From positions 1-38,627 of the forward strand of contig JAJRPE010000490.1 of the NCBI GenBank assembly GCA_024280935.1: DNA of 38,627 nt, read 5' to 3'. Both the position numbers and the translations under genes were made by a program. The stretch's first letter is position 1. Every line of letters begins with the position of its first letter. The notes below the pieces were generated by a model. It did no database searches, was not told the origin of the DNA, and worked only from the letters and a program-made list of their open reading frames with translations. Below, one piece after another: positions 16,769 to 28,156 of this stretch. The DNA is from Candidatus Hydrogenedentota bacterium (GTDB taxonomy: Bacteria; Hydrogenedentota; Hydrogenedentia; Hydrogenedentales; JAEUWI01).

Positions 16769-19700
16769 TTGGCCAAATATATTGCAACGACTGGTGAACG
16801 ATTTGACGCGCTGTCCATCCGCATGGCTTCTCCTGAGGAAATCCTCAAGTGGTCCCGTGGTGAAGTCAAGAAACCTGAAACCATCAACTACCGTACCTTC
16901 AAGCCGGAGAAAGACGGCTTGTTTTGTGAGCGGATCTTCGGACCGGTCAAGGACTGGGAGTGCGGTTGTGGCAAGTACAAGAAAGTAAAGCACCGCGGTA
17001 TTACTTGTGATCGTTGCGGTGTGGAAATCACCGAGTCCAAGGTGCGCCGTGAGCGCATGGGCAGCATCAAGCTGGCCGTGCCCGTAACGCACATCTGGTT
17101 TTTCAAGACGACGCCGAGTTGTATTGGCAACCTGCTTGACCTTTCCATTCGCGCATTGGAGCGGGTGATTTATTTCGAGAACTACGTGGTCATCGATCCT
17201 GGTGACACGGGTCTCGAAAAGATGGAGACCCTCACCGAGGATCAGTATCAAGATGCCCGCTCGGAGTATGCGGATCGTTTTGTGGCCAAGATGGGTGCTG
17301 AGGGCATTAAGCAGCTCTTGGAAGAGATCGATATTGACGTGTTGAGCGAAGAGCTCCACCTGCAATTTGCCACCGTGACGTCGGCTCAGGGCCGTGCGAA
17401 GGCGATTAAGCGCCTCAAGGTTGTCGAAGCGCTGCGTAAATCGGGCAACCACGCCGCTTGGATGGTACTGGACATTGTGCCGGTTATTCCGCCGGATCTG
17501 CGTCCGCTGGTCCCCTTGGAAGGCGGTCGCTATGCCACCAGCGACCTTAACGACCTCTACCGACGTGTTATTAATCGCAACAACCGCCTGAAGCGCCTTA
17601 TCGACCTCCGTGCGCCGGAAGTTATCCTGCGCAACGAAAAGCGCATGCTCCAGGAGGCGGTGGACGCCCTTTTCGACAACGGGCGTCACGGGCGCACCGT
17701 GCTTGGCGCGGGCAACCGCCCCCTCAAGTCCCTGAGCGATATGCTCAAGGGCAAGCAGGGCCGTTTCCGCCAGAACCTTCTTGGTAAGCGCGTCGACTAC
17801 TCGGGACGTTCCGTCATCGTGGTGGGACCCGAACTGAAGCTTCACCAGTGTGGTTTGCCCAAGTACATGGTATTGGAGCTTTTCGAGCCTTTTATCATAC
17901 ACCAGCTTAAAGAGCGTGGCATCTCCTCCACCATCAAGGCGGCCAAACGGGCGATTGCCCAAGGGCGCACCGAGGTGTGGGATATTCTGGAAGACGTAAT
18001 CAAAGATCACCCGGTGATGTTGAACCGCGCACCGACCCTGCACCGATTGGGCATCCAGGCATTTCAGCCGGTCCTTATCGAGGGCAAGGCGATCCGGGTG
18101 CATCCGCTGGTTTGCCGCGCCTTCAACGCCGACTTTGACGGCGATCAAATGGCCGTTCACGTTCCGTTGATGCCCGCCGCCCAGTTGGAGTGCCATCTGT
18201 TGATGATGTCCTCCTCCAACATCTTTTCACCGTCCGATGGCTCCCCCATTGTGACACCGTCCCAGGATATTGTTCTGGGTATCGCCTGGATGACCCGGAT
18301 ACGTCCCGGTGCCGAGGGCGAGTGGAAGGCTAAGTGGACGGGCGAAGACGGCCAGTTGCTTCAGCCGGGCAAGATCTTCCCGGATACGGGAGCCGTTGTC
18401 ATGGCCCACGAAATGGGTGAAGTCGCCATTCACGCGGCCATCAAGCTCAGCACGCCCGATGGCATCATCGATACCTCCGTGGGCCGCGTGCTTCTAAAAG
18501 AAGGCCTTCCCGAGGAGATCACGGTTCAGGATGTGAACCGGGAACAGGATCAGGGCAGCATCGGCGATATTATTGCGGTGTGTTACGCGACGCACGGGCA
18601 CAAGAAGACCTTCGACCTCCTGGATGCCCTCAAGCGCACGGGCTTCAAGTACGCGACCCTGTCAGGCATCTCTGTAGCCATCGTGGACATGGTCATTCCT
18701 GAAGAGAAAAAGGAACTCATTGAGCACGCCCAGGCCGAGGTGGAGCGTATTGACGACATGTACCAGAACGGCCTTATCACTGAGGGCGAACGCTACAATA
18801 AGATTATCGATCAGTGGACGACGACGACCGAAGAAGTTTCCGCAGTCATGCTGAAGGGCATGGAGGAAAATGATCAGGGCTTCAGTGGCATTCACCTCAT
18901 GTACCGCTCAAAGGCTCGTGGCAGCAAGTCCCAGATTCGCCAGCTTGCCGCCATGCGCGGCCTGATGGCCAAGCCGTCGGGCGATATTATTGAATCTCCC
19001 ATTACCTCCAATTTCCGCGAAGGCCTGACCGTGGTGGAGTACTTTATCTCCTCCCACGGTGCCCGCAAGGGTCTGGCTGATACGGCGCTCAAGACGGCTG
19101 ACGCCGGTTACCTCACCCGCCGCCTTGTGGATGTTTCACAGGATGTGACCATCGAGGAAGAAGACTGTGGCACCCTGAATGGCGTATGGATGGAGCCCCT
19201 CATGGACGGCACCGACATTATCGCGCCCCTTGATGAGCGTATTGTTGGGCGTTATCCCTTGGACGATGTCATGATTCCCGGACAGGACGAACCCTTGGCC
19301 TCCGCAGACGAGGAAATTACGCAGGAAAGCGCCGAAGCAATTACAGCGTCTGGCCTGCCGGGCATCACGATTCGTTCTGTGCTCACGTGCCAGTCCAAGC
19401 GTGGTGTTTGCTCGCATTGCTATGGTCGTAACATGGCCACGGGCAAACTTGTGGAAATGGGCGAGGCTGTGGGTATCATCGCGGCCCAGTCTATCGGCGA
19501 GCCGGGCACTCAATTGACCATGCGGACCTTCCACATTGGTGGTGCCGCCAACCGTCAGGTGGAGAGCACCGAGATCAAGATGACGGACAACGGTTCGGTC
19601 GAGTTTAACAATGTTCGGACGGCCATCAATCGCGACGGACAGACCGTGGTGGTAAACCGTGGTGGTGAAATCAGAATCATCAGTACAGACAAGAAAGAAT

Positions 19701-20887
19701 TGCACCGCTTCGCGATTCCCACGGGCTGCGTATTGCATTCCGAAGATGGGCAGAAGCTTCGCAAGGGCCAGCTGATTTACGAATGGGACCCCTATAATAT
19801 TTCCATCATTGCCGAACAGTCTGGTACCGCCAAGTTGGATGGCATGGTGGAAGGTGTGACGATGCGCGTGGACATCAACCCGGACACGGGGTTGGAAGAG
19901 CACGTTATCACCGAGCACAAGCAAGATATCCACCCGCAGATCACCATCCAGAGTCCAGATGGCGAAGTGCTTTCCTTTGCCACGATTCCTGCGGGAACCC
20001 ACGTGGTGGCGGAAGACGGGGACGTGGTTCAGGCAGGCGACTTGCTGGCCAAGACACCTCGACAGTTCAGCAAGACTAAGGATATTACCGGCGGTTTGCC
20101 TCGGGTGGCCGAGCTCTTCGAAGCGCGCCAACCTAAGCTGCCGGCGGTTATCAGCCATATTGATGGCATGGTGGAGCTCGGCGGCGCCTCAAAAGGCATG
20201 CGGAAACTCAAAGTGAACCCGCCCGTTGGTAAAGTGCGTGAATACACGATTCCGCCGGGCAAGCACCTTAACGTGCAGACCGGTGACCGGGTATACGCTG
20301 GCCAGCGCCTGACGGATGGCCCCATCATTCCGCAGGACATTCTTGCGGTTCAGGGTGAAGATGCCCTCCGGCGTTACCTGCTTGACGAAGTTCAGCAAGT
20401 GTATCGTCTTCAGGGCGTGCGCACCAATGACAAGCACATCGAAGTGATCATCCGGCAGATGCTCCGCAAGGTTCGCATCAAGGATGATCCCGGCGACACC
20501 AACTTCCTGGCCCACCAGGAAGTGGACAAGATCCGCTTTGCGGAAGCCAATGAACAGACCCAGCGCCGTGATGGTCGCCCGGCGGAAGCCGAGCCCGTGC
20601 TTCAGGGTATTACCAAGGCCGCATTGAGCACGGAAAGCTTTATCGCTGCCGCCTCCTTCCAGCAGACCACGCGCGTTCTTACCGAAGCCGCGTTGCGGGG
20701 TAAGACCGACGAGCTGACCGGACTCAAGGAAAACGTGATCATCGGTCACCTCATCCCCGCCGGTACGGGCAGCCCGCATTACCAGGACACCCATCCGATG
20801 CTCAAGGACAAAGCACTGGGCGACTTCTCCGAGGAGTTGGAGATTGAAACATTCGAAAGCGAGGCTGTCGGCGAAGAGTCGGTCTAG
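16769..20887 (+). CDS. rpoC: DNA-directed RNA polymerase beta' subunit
   Basis: This full-length RpoC has 1372 residues. It has the N-terminal zinc ribbon ([20 protein letters not shown]), the catalytic Mg motif NADFDGD at 453-459, the second zinc site ([15 protein letters not shown]) and the split trigger loop. The first trigger-loop half ([12 protein letters not shown], about residue 917) and the second half ([16 protein letters not shown], about 1104) are separated by about 175 residues, an SI3-type insertion found in Proteobacteria, PVC, CFB and related Gram-negatives. The start is TTG 16769, with GGAGGA (16755-16760) 8 nt upstream and only 4 nt after the rpoB stop. A longer frame from 16631 overlaps rpoB and is not credible. 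Confidence 0.98.
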   Translation: MAKYIATTGERFDALSIRMASPEEILKWSRGEVKKPETINYRTFKPEKDGLFCERIFGPVKDWECGCGKYKKVKHRGITCDRCGVEITESKVRRERMGSIKLAVPVTHIWFFKTTPSCIGNLLDLSIRALERVIYFENYVVIDPGDTGLEKMETLTEDQYQDARSEYADRFVAKMGAEGIKQLLEEIDIDVLSEELHLQFATVTSAQGRAKAIKRLKVVEALRKSGNHAAWMVLDIVPVIPPDLRPLVPLEGGRYATSDLNDLYRRVINRNNRLKRLIDLRAPEVILRNEKRMLQEAVDALFDNGRHGRTVLGAGNRPLKSLSDMLKGKQGRFRQNLLGKRVDYSGRSVIVVGPELKLHQCGLPKYMVLELFEPFIIHQLKERGISSTIKAAKRAIAQGRTEVWDILEDVIKDHPVMLNRAPTLHRLGIQAFQPVLIEGKAIRVHPLVCRAFNADFDGDQMAVHVPLMPAAQLECHLLMMSSSNIFSPSDGSPIVTPSQDIVLGIAWMTRIRPGAEGEWKAKWTGEDGQLLQPGKIFPDTGAVVMAHEMGEVAIHAAIKLSTPDGIIDTSVGRVLLKEGLPEEITVQDVNREQDQGSIGDIIAVCYATHGHKKTFDLLDALKRTGFKYATLSGISVAIVDMVIPEEKKELIEHAQAEVERIDDMYQNGLITEGERYNKIIDQWTTTTEEVSAVMLKGMEENDQGFSGIHLMYRSKARGSKSQIRQLAAMRGLMAKPSGDIIESPITSNFREGLTVVEYFISSHGARKGLADTALKTADAGYLTRRLVDVSQDVTIEEEDCGTLNGVWMEPLMDGTDIIAPLDERIVGRYPLDDVMIPGQDEPLASADEEITQESAEAITASGLPGITIRSVLTCQSKRGVCSHCYGRNMATGKLVEMGEAVGIIAAQSIGEPGTQLTMRTFHIGGAANRQVESTEIKMTDNGSVEFNNVRTAINRDGQTVVVNRGGEIRIISTDKKELHRFAIPTGCVLHSEDGQKLRKGQLIYEWDPYNISIIAEQSGTAKLDGMVEGVTMRVDINPDTGLEEHVITEHKQDIHPQITIQSPDGEVLSFATIPAGTHVVAEDGDVVQAGDLLAKTPRQFSKTKDITGGLPRVAELFEARQPKLPAVISHIDGMVELGGASKGMRKLKVNPPVGKVREYTIPPGKHLNVQTGDRVYAGQRLTDGPIIPQDILAVQGEDALRRYLLDEVQQVYRLQGVRTNDKHIEVIIRQMLRKVRIKDDPGDTNFLAHQEVDKIRFAEANEQTQRRDGRPAEAEPVLQGITKAALSTESFIAAASFQQTTRVLTEAALRGKTDELTGLKENVIIGHLIPAGTGSPHYQDTHPMLKDKALGDFSEELEIETFESEAVGEESV

Positions 20888-20927
20888 CACCGCCCGCCGA
20901 CATGTTGTAGAAAACCGATTATGTTGG

Positions 20928-20956
20928 GGTGGCCCGTCACAACGGGCCACCTTAAT
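20928..20956 (+). terminator. Probable rpoC terminator hairpin
   Basis: A perfect 9-bp stem GGTGGCCCG/CGGGCCACC (20928-20936 and 20943-20951) with a 6-nt loop lies 40 nt after rpoC. The downstream tail TTAATAT is short, so termination may be only partly intrinsic. Confidence 0.6.
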
Positions 20957-21363
20957 ATGGGATGCCGCTTTCCTGTTGCCGTTCCAGTATCAATGGGCAG
21001 GTGCGTCTTGAATTCAGGTGGGCCGAAAAAAGATGGCGCGGACCTTCAGCCCTTATTGCTGTATTTGGCCTTCTAACAAGGGGCGATGCCCCATGCTGGT
21101 ATGGATTCGGGCCGTTGGCCCTTTTCATAAATCCTCGTGAAATGCAGGGTGATCTGCCAGCGCCAACGGCGTGTTATATACCAGCCTGGGGCAACGTCCC
21201 AGGAAAAAAGGGTGCAAAACAGGATAGGGCTGTAAGCCCGGGATATCCTTTTGCTGACTACGTTCGATTATAAACTAAGCGCAACGCGTTGGTGGGACAG
21301 CCCTTTTCTATGCTATGCTTTTCCAGTGATTGTCATCGAAACGTGAACGAAACAGGTGGACAA
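20957..21363. other. Repeat-bearing gap between rpoC and the SurA-like gene
   Basis: No gene is supported. The 103-codon open frame at 20962-21273 is made of repeat DNA. About 21055-21250 contains a string of small palindromes (GGGGCGATGCCCC, CCTGGG/CCCAGG around GGCAACG, GGGCTGTAAGCCC), a pattern I recall from dispersed elements in Planctomycetota-like genomes. A weak extended -10 (TGCTATGCT, 21311-21319) could start transcription of the SurA-like gene. Confidence 0.6.
21055..21250 (+). repeat. Composite palindromic repeat block
   Basis: The block shows successive hairpin motifs: AGGGGCGATGCCCC, GGGCCGTTGGCCC, a CCTGGGGCAACGTCCCAGG hairpin, and GGGCTGTAAGCCCG. Translation of one frame gives a CYIPAWGN-x-PGKK type peptide that I remember from many spurious hypothetical proteins in repeat-rich genomes. 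The resemblance is from memory only. Confidence 0.5.
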
Positions 21364-22311
21364 ATGATTGCGGTCCGAATTCGAAACTTGGCTTTGGCCT
21401 TCTTGATTGCGGGCCTGTCCTTTCAGGCTGCCGCTGAGATCGTGGATGCTATCGTTGCTACCGTAGACACCGAGGTGATACTCCAAAGCGAGATTGTTTC
21501 GGAGATTCGTCCGCTGATCGCGGACAAGCCGGAGCAAGAGATCGTGAAGCTCTTCAACGAAGCGTTGGAGCAGTCGATCGAGCAAAAAATCCTCTATCGC
21601 GAGGGGGTCTTGAACGACATCAAGATTACCGACGAGCAGGTAGAAGCGCGGATCAAGGGTTTTCGCGAGCGCTATGCTTCGGAGAAAGACTTTCTGGGTG
21701 CCCTCGCGGAGGAGGGTGTGACAATAAGTGCCTTTCGCGAACGAATCAGGAAGCAAACCGTGGCCTTGTCGATGGGTATGAGCAAGCGGCGCTATTTGGA
21801 GGATGATGCGGTTATTTCCGAAGCGGAACTTTCCCAGTACTACCAAGACAATCTCAAGCAGTTTCAAAAACCGGAACGCGTGAAGCTCTACCGTATCTTT
21901 ATTGCTATGGACCAATCAGAAGGCGGACGGGGCAAGACATTGGCGCGTTTGGAGGCTTTGCGCGAAGAGTTGGCGCTGGGCGCGGAATTTTCGAAATTGG
22001 CGGAACAGCATTCTGATGGTCCTTCCGCAGCCGAGGGTGGATTCGTTGGGTGGATCGGTCGGGGTGATTTTGTGGCCGATTTGGAAGATGTTGCTTTTGG
22101 GTTAGAGCCGGGTGATATTAGTCCAATTATCGAGACCGACACGGGCATGATGCTTTTCATGGCGGCGGAGAAGGTGGAAGCAGGCTTGGCGTCTTTTGAT
22201 GAGGTCCGTACCGAGATCGAGCCTGTGCTTCGGGCAAACTACGGAAATGAACGTTACAAACGCTGGATGGCGGAACTGCGAAAGCGGAGCCGGGTGCGCA
22301 AGTACCTGTAG
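21364..22311 (+). CDS. SurA/PpiC-like periplasmic peptidyl-prolyl isomerase
   Basis: This 315-residue secreted chaperone has a signal peptide (residues 1-22, RIRNLALAFLIAGLSFQAAA) ending in an A-x-A site. A SurA-type N-terminal helical domain follows, starting EIVDAIVATVDTEVILQSE. It carries a single parvulin domain at about 175-275 (RIFIAMDQ, AEQHSDGPSAAEGGFVGWIGRGD, FGLEPGDISPIIETDTG). SurA of E. coli has two parvulin domains; this is the one-domain form. It should assist folding of outer-membrane proteins. ATG 21364 is chosen because the signal peptide begins there and AGGTGG lies just upstream; the longer frame from 21289 adds 25 residues without signal character. It stands alone between two repeat regions. 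Confidence 0.85.
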   Translation: MIAVRIRNLALAFLIAGLSFQAAAEIVDAIVATVDTEVILQSEIVSEIRPLIADKPEQEIVKLFNEALEQSIEQKILYREGVLNDIKITDEQVEARIKGFRERYASEKDFLGALAEEGVTISAFRERIRKQTVALSMGMSKRRYLEDDAVISEAELSQYYQDNLKQFQKPERVKLYRIFIAMDQSEGGRGKTLARLEALREELALGAEFSKLAEQHSDGPSAAEGGFVGWIGRGDFVADLEDVAFGLEPGDISPIIETDTGMMLFMAAEKVEAGLASFDEVRTEIEPVLRANYGNERYKRWMAELRKRSRVRKYL

Positions 22312-23893
<1,582 letters not shown>

Positions 23894-23917
23894 CAGGAGT
23901 ACCTTGAGCGCCGCAGG

Positions 23918-24226
23918 GTGCTCTGTCGCATGAAACGCACGGATTACACATGGTATTGGCTGACGCTGGCGCTGGTAACGGCGCTGGCGTTGGCCTATGT
24001 TGATCAACGCGATCTGGAAGGCCGCTATGGGACCTATCGCCAGACCATGCAGACTGTGGAAAAGCAGCAACAGCAGGTGGAATCGCTCCGCGAACGTGTG
24101 GTCAGTGAAGAAAAGCGGGCCACGGGCATGGATTCCGATCCCCTGGAACAAGAAGCAAATATCCGTCGTGTGAAGCGCCTGGTGCGCGAAGGCGAGATTA
24201 TCTTTCGTGTCGAAGAGCGCCCTTAG
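23918..24226 (+). CDS. FtsB/DivIC-like septum formation protein
   Basis: This small bitopic protein (98-102 residues) has one membrane helix (YWLTLALVTALALAYV), a periplasmic coiled coil at about 40-75 (KQQQQVESLRERVVSEEKRA) and a C-terminal ending RRVKRLVREGEIIFRVEE. The end matches the FtsB/DivIC pattern of an ARE-x-L-like helix followed by P/EGE-x-x-FR. FtsB bridges FtsL and FtsQ in the divisome. Its position directly after eno, as ftsB in E. coli, supports the call. The start is GTG 23918 or ATG 23930; neither has a strong ribosome-binding site. Confidence 0.75.
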   Translation: MLCRMKRTDYTWYWLTLALVTALALAYVDQRDLEGRYGTYRQTMQTVEKQQQQVESLRERVVSEEKRATGMDSDPLEQEANIRRVKRLVREGEIIFRVEERP

Positions 24227-24282
24227 GCGGCGCACCGCAGTACCTGGGAAGCGTTGCGGCCCACCATAGGAATTTTCGTCTA

Positions 24283-25254
24283 CTGAGTCACGAAATTCAA
24301 TTAGAGAATCAGGAAGAAGCGCTTAAACTTCTTGGTCAGAATGGCGAGTTCCGCAAGCACCTCCAGGATGCCATGCAAGTGCGCATTGTTGATCGCGGTG
24401 CCAAGGTAGCCATCATTGGCGACGACGACAATGCCCGTTTTATTGCGGAGCTTCTTAGCGAACTCCTCGTATCGGTGCGGCAGGGCTTTACGCCCACCCT
24501 GGGTGATGTTCGGGCGATCCTGGAAGAGGCGCAGCAATCGGGCGAAAAGCCGCAGCAACCTGTGAACGCCAAGGCACCCTCCGTGATTCGCGGCGACTTG
24601 CGCATTCGGCCCCGCACGCAGGGCCAGCAGGCTTATCTGGAGGCCATAGAGAAGCACGACATGACCTTTGCCATTGGCCCGGCGGGCACGGGGAAGACCT
24701 ATCTCGCCATGGCCGTTGCCTTATCCGCGTTGCTCAGCAAACGGGTTCGCCGGGTGATCTTGACCCGGCCCGCTGTGGAAGCCGGGGAAAGCCTCGGTTT
24801 CCTCCCCGGTGATTTGGAGGCGAAGATCAATCCCTACCTCCGCCCCCTTTATGACGCGCTGTATTCCATGGTTGACATGTCCCGGGTGGCGCGTCTGCTG
24901 GAGGAGGGGCGCATCGAAGTCGCGCCTCTGGCCTTCATGCGGGGACGCACGCTGGACCAGTCCTTTGTCGTTTTGGATGAAGCTCAGAACACGACCACCG
25001 AGCAGATGATGATGTTCTTGACCCGCTTGGGTCAGGGTTCTCGCGCCATCATTACCGGCGACGTGACCCAGTGCGATTTACCCAAGGGAACCATTTCTGG
25101 TCTGTCGGAGGCATCTCGCGTACTCGAAAATGTTTCCGAAATAGGGATTGTCAATCTCACCAAGAATGATGTGGTTCGCAATCCGATTGTGCAGCGCATT
25201 ATCAATGCCTACGACGCGGACAAAGCCCGTCGCGAGGCGGCCACTGAGCACTAA
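24283..25254 (+). CDS. phoH: PhoH family ATPase (start probably non-canonical)
   Basis: This PhoH-like P-loop protein has Walker A GPAGTGKT (132-139 when counted from 24283) and Walker B VVLDEAQN (229-236). The TRPAVEAGESLGFLPGDL and FMRGRTLDQ segments are typical of the family. It is thought to act in RNA metabolism with YbeY, which lies downstream. The first ATG is at 24373, but the conserved family N-terminus (IQLENQEEALKLLGQNGEF) is encoded in frame upstream at about 24295-24351. No ATG, GTG or TTG exists in that frame back to the stop near 24106. CTG 24283 (AGGA 24268-24271 upstream) or ATT 24295 would give the normal length of about 320 residues. A 1-nt overlap couples it to the 7TM-HD gene. 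Confidence 0.9.
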   Translation: MSHEIQLENQEEALKLLGQNGEFRKHLQDAMQVRIVDRGAKVAIIGDDDNARFIAELLSELLVSVRQGFTPTLGDVRAILEEAQQSGEKPQQPVNAKAPSVIRGDLRIRPRTQGQQAYLEAIEKHDMTFAIGPAGTGKTYLAMAVALSALLSKRVRRVILTRPAVEAGESLGFLPGDLEAKINPYLRPLYDALYSMVDMSRVARLLEEGRIEVAPLAFMRGRTLDQSFVVLDEAQNTTTEQMMMFLTRLGQGSRAIITGDVTQCDLPKGTISGLSEASRVLENVSEIGIVNLTKNDVVRNPIVQRIINAYDADKARREAATEH

Positions 25255-27695
25255 TGCTGGGGCGATTTTCTCATAGGAAGAATCGCGTGGGGCTTTTGGG
25301 GCTGTCTCCCAATGAGCGCGGCGGCGGTGATCGCCGAACCCGCTTGCTCCACCGCGCTGTCGTCGTCGCGGCCTTTCTCGTTATGGTGGGTGCCATCACC
25401 AAGACTTCCCACCACGATCCAGTGATCGAGGTACTCCAGAGTGAGATCGATGGCACGTTATCGACCCGTGAAATTGTGGCCACCTTTAATTTTGAGACGG
25501 TTGATTTGCAAGAGACACAGTTGGCGCAAGAAGCCGCTGTGGCCGAGGTTCCTGATAACTACCGGGTCGACAATCAGCGCGTGGAACAGCAACTTTCGGC
25601 GTTGCAGGCCCAGATCGACTGGATAAAGGAACAACGACCCGCCGTAAGCGCCATGCTTATGAGCACCCTGGCGACCTTGACGGCACCGGAGAAAACCGAC
25701 GACGTTGTCACCAAAGCGGTCCATCAGTTCGCCCAGGGTCTGCTCAGTGGCGCGGATGCCAAGATAGCGCTTAGCGAGCATGAACTTGCCCTCTGGTTGA
25801 TGCCGGATAAGGAATCGGTGCCCAACGTAATTGTGGAAAGCGGCCTTTCTTCCGACGGAACGCCCGTGGTGCGCCTCGAACCGGACAGCCCCGACAGCCT
25901 TAGTTACCAGCTTAGTGATAAGCGGGCCCAACTGACCCGCGAGGGCCTTGAGACCGTGCTTCGCCTGGGTATCCGCCAACAGACCTTGCAACCCCAGGAT
26001 AGCAGTCGGACTATTGTGTTGCTGCGGGATATCCCCGATGCGAATGGACAGCGCAGCACAGAGATCCGGTATGAAGCGGTAATGGATCCTGTTGAAGCGC
26101 TGCGCTATCTTGATGCGCTGCTTCCGAAGGCAGCCCAGGACTTTGTGTCCGCTGAGGCGGCAGATGGGTTTGCCGATGGGGCCGCACCGGTCGCAGCCGC
26201 TTTTATTACGGACACCCTCCGCTATGACGACGTGGAGACGGATGCGGCGCGTGAGCGCGCTCGCGCTGCGGTTAAGCCCGTGCTCAAGGAGATTATTGCG
26301 GGGCTGGAGATTCAGGATGGCGGCAAACGCTGGACTGCCCAGTCGCGCTCCGATGCCCGGACCTTTCTGACGCTCATCCTGGGAGATGCCCATCCGCTGG
26401 CGGAGCTTATGAGCGCTGTTGCGGCCCATGCGATTCTGGTTCTTCTCACGATGCTGTGCCTCTACCGCTCCATACGGTTATTCCGGGGGCAAGGCAGCGC
26501 CGACACGAAGGTTCTTTTTCAGCTTGCCCTGTTGCTTATCTGCGGGCTGCTGGTCTTGAGCCGGGTTGCCCTCTATTTCGAGCCTACGGGCTTTCTGGTC
26601 CCCATCGCGGCTTGCGGAATCCTGTACGCTATTCTGGTCAATGTGGGCCTTGCTGCTGTTGTGAGTCTTCTTACTGCGTTGTTGGTTTCTGTCCAGTATG
26701 GCTACGATTGGCGGCTTCTCACGGTAGGGACTGCCATGTCCATCGCTGGTGCCTTCACCATCTTCCGGGTGCGTCGCCGCAGCGACATGGCCGGCGCATC
26801 TATCACGGCCACTATGGTTGGCGGCACCATGATGGTGGCGGTCATTCTGGCAACCGACACCTTGCTGGACGAGGCCACAGTGCGGCGCCTCTTTCTCATC
26901 GTTCTGAACGGCATTATTGGTCTTTTGGCGGTGCCCGCTGTGCTTTCGCCTCTCGAACGGCTATTCGGCATCACCACCGATATCCAATTGCTTGAATACT
27001 CGGATTTCAATAACGAGTTGCTGGGCCAGCTGGCCGTGGAAGCGCCGGGAACCAGTGCCCACAGTCGGATGCTGGGCGACCTTTCCGAAGCGGCCGCCGA
27101 CGCAATCGGTGCCAACGGCCTCTTGGCCCGTGTTTGCGCCCTCTACCATGACATTGGCAAGATGCGGCGCTCCGAGTATTTTTCCGAGAATCAGACGGGG
27201 TATAACGTTCATGATGAGCTGTCGCCCCGGATGAGCGCCCGAGCCATTGCTGCCCACGTTATTCAGGGCGCTGAGTTGGCTCGGGAATACCACCTGCCCA
27301 AGCCCATCATCGATGGTATTCTGGAACACCACGGTACCTGCTTGATTGGTTATTTTTACCAGCAGGCCCAGAAAGAGCAAAAGCACGACGACGTGCTGGA
27401 AGAAGACTTTCGCTACCCCGGCCCCAAACCACAGCGGCCGGAGACGGCCATTTTGATGATTTGTGATGCCGTGGAATCGGGTGTCCGGTCGATCAAAAAT
27501 CCCAACGAAGAACGGGTCCGGGATTTCGTCGATAAGATTGTGGCGGCTCGCTCCGCAGACCGGCAGTTCGATGACTGCAACCTGACGCTGAAACAGTTGG
27601 ATACCATCGCCGAGGTGGTGTCGCAGCGTATCCTGTCGAATCTCCACACCCGCGTGGCCTATCCCGCCGCACGGGAAGAAGAGAGCGACGACTAA
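25254..27695 (+). CDS. 7TM-HD family phosphodiesterase (PgpH/YqfF-like)
   Basis: This 813-residue membrane protein has one N-terminal helix (about 35-50) and a large extracytoplasmic 7TMR-HDED domain to about residue 380. Seven membrane helices follow (about 385-580), then a cytoplasmic HD domain with H632-D633 in LYHDIGKMRRSEYF, and conserved HV and EHHG motifs downstream. In Listeria, PgpH of this family hydrolyses cyclic-di-AMP; substrate here is by inference only. The phoH, 7TM-HD, ybeY order is widely conserved. Start and stop overlap both neighbours (TAATG), which indicates translational coupling. Confidence 0.92.
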   Translation: MLGRFSHRKNRVGLLGLSPNERGGGDRRTRLLHRAVVVAAFLVMVGAITKTSHHDPVIEVLQSEIDGTLSTREIVATFNFETVDLQETQLAQEAAVAEVPDNYRVDNQRVEQQLSALQAQIDWIKEQRPAVSAMLMSTLATLTAPEKTDDVVTKAVHQFAQGLLSGADAKIALSEHELALWLMPDKESVPNVIVESGLSSDGTPVVRLEPDSPDSLSYQLSDKRAQLTREGLETVLRLGIRQQTLQPQDSSRTIVLLRDIPDANGQRSTEIRYEAVMDPVEALRYLDALLPKAAQDFVSAEAADGFADGAAPVAAAFITDTLRYDDVETDAARERARAAVKPVLKEIIAGLEIQDGGKRWTAQSRSDARTFLTLILGDAHPLAELMSAVAAHAILVLLTMLCLYRSIRLFRGQGSADTKVLFQLALLLICGLLVLSRVALYFEPTGFLVPIAACGILYAILVNVGLAAVVSLLTALLVSVQYGYDWRLLTVGTAMSIAGAFTIFRVRRRSDMAGASITATMVGGTMMVAVILATDTLLDEATVRRLFLIVLNGIIGLLAVPAVLSPLERLFGITTDIQLLEYSDFNNELLGQLAVEAPGTSAHSRMLGDLSEAAADAIGANGLLARVCALYHDIGKMRRSEYFSENQTGYNVHDELSPRMSARAIAAHVIQGAELAREYHLPKPIIDGILEHHGTCLIGYFYQQAQKEQKHDDVLEEDFRYPGPKPQRPETAILMICDAVESGVRSIKNPNEERVRDFVDKIVAARSADRQFDDCNLTLKQLDTIAEVVSQRILSNLHTRVAYPAAREEESDD

Positions 27696-28156
27696 TGGTC
27701 CGCGTGTGCATATCGAGTGAGTCGGTGGAAAAGGGCCTGTACCGTCATGACGTTTTGACACGTCTGGCGGAACGTATCTGCGCAGGTGAATTGGATGATG
27801 AAGGTGATGTAGAACTCAGTGTATTGTTTTGCGACGATGACCGTATTCGTGATCTGAATAAGACCTATCGAAATAAAAATGCCGCGACCGATGTACTCTC
27901 TTTTGAGCAGGAAGCGGGTCCCATGCCGGGTACGCGGCTGCTGGGTGACATTGTCATATCATTGGAGACGGTTGTGGGTCGAAATGACGGAGATCGCGCC
28001 GGTATGCGGGACGATGTCCGTTTACTATTTTGCCATGGAATGTTACATTTATTAGGCTATGATCATGCGAGCACCGCAACGCGGTCCGACATGAACAACA
28101 AGCAGGCCCACTATCTGGGCGTACACAGGGAAGCCGCTTGGCGCACGGATCCGTAA
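27695..28156 (+). CDS. ybeY: YbeY endoribonuclease
   Basis: This 153-residue metalloprotein has the zinc-binding signature HGMLHLLGYDH with H114, H118 and H124, and the family segments LNKTYRNKNAATDVLSF and LLGDIVIS. YbeY takes part in 16S rRNA 3'-end maturation and ribosome quality control. Both ends overlap neighbours by one nucleotide (TAATG), so it is embedded in the phoH operon. Confidence 0.95.
   Translation: MVRVCISSESVEKGLYRHDVLTRLAERICAGELDDEGDVELSVLFCDDDRIRDLNKTYRNKNAATDVLSFEQEAGPMPGTRLLGDIVISLETVVGRNDGDRAGMRDDVRLLFCHGMLHLLGYDHASTATRSDMNNKQAHYLGVHREAAWRTDP

Noticed and set aside
16715-18196. 493-codon minus-strand frame opposite rpoC
   Set aside because: Shadow of rpoC codon usage; rich in H, V and L in a mirror pattern, with no ribosome-binding site or motif.
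20962-21273. 103-codon frame after rpoC as a gene
   Set aside because: It consists of palindromic repeat DNA, lacks a ribosome-binding site, and overlaps the end of the rpoC terminator region.
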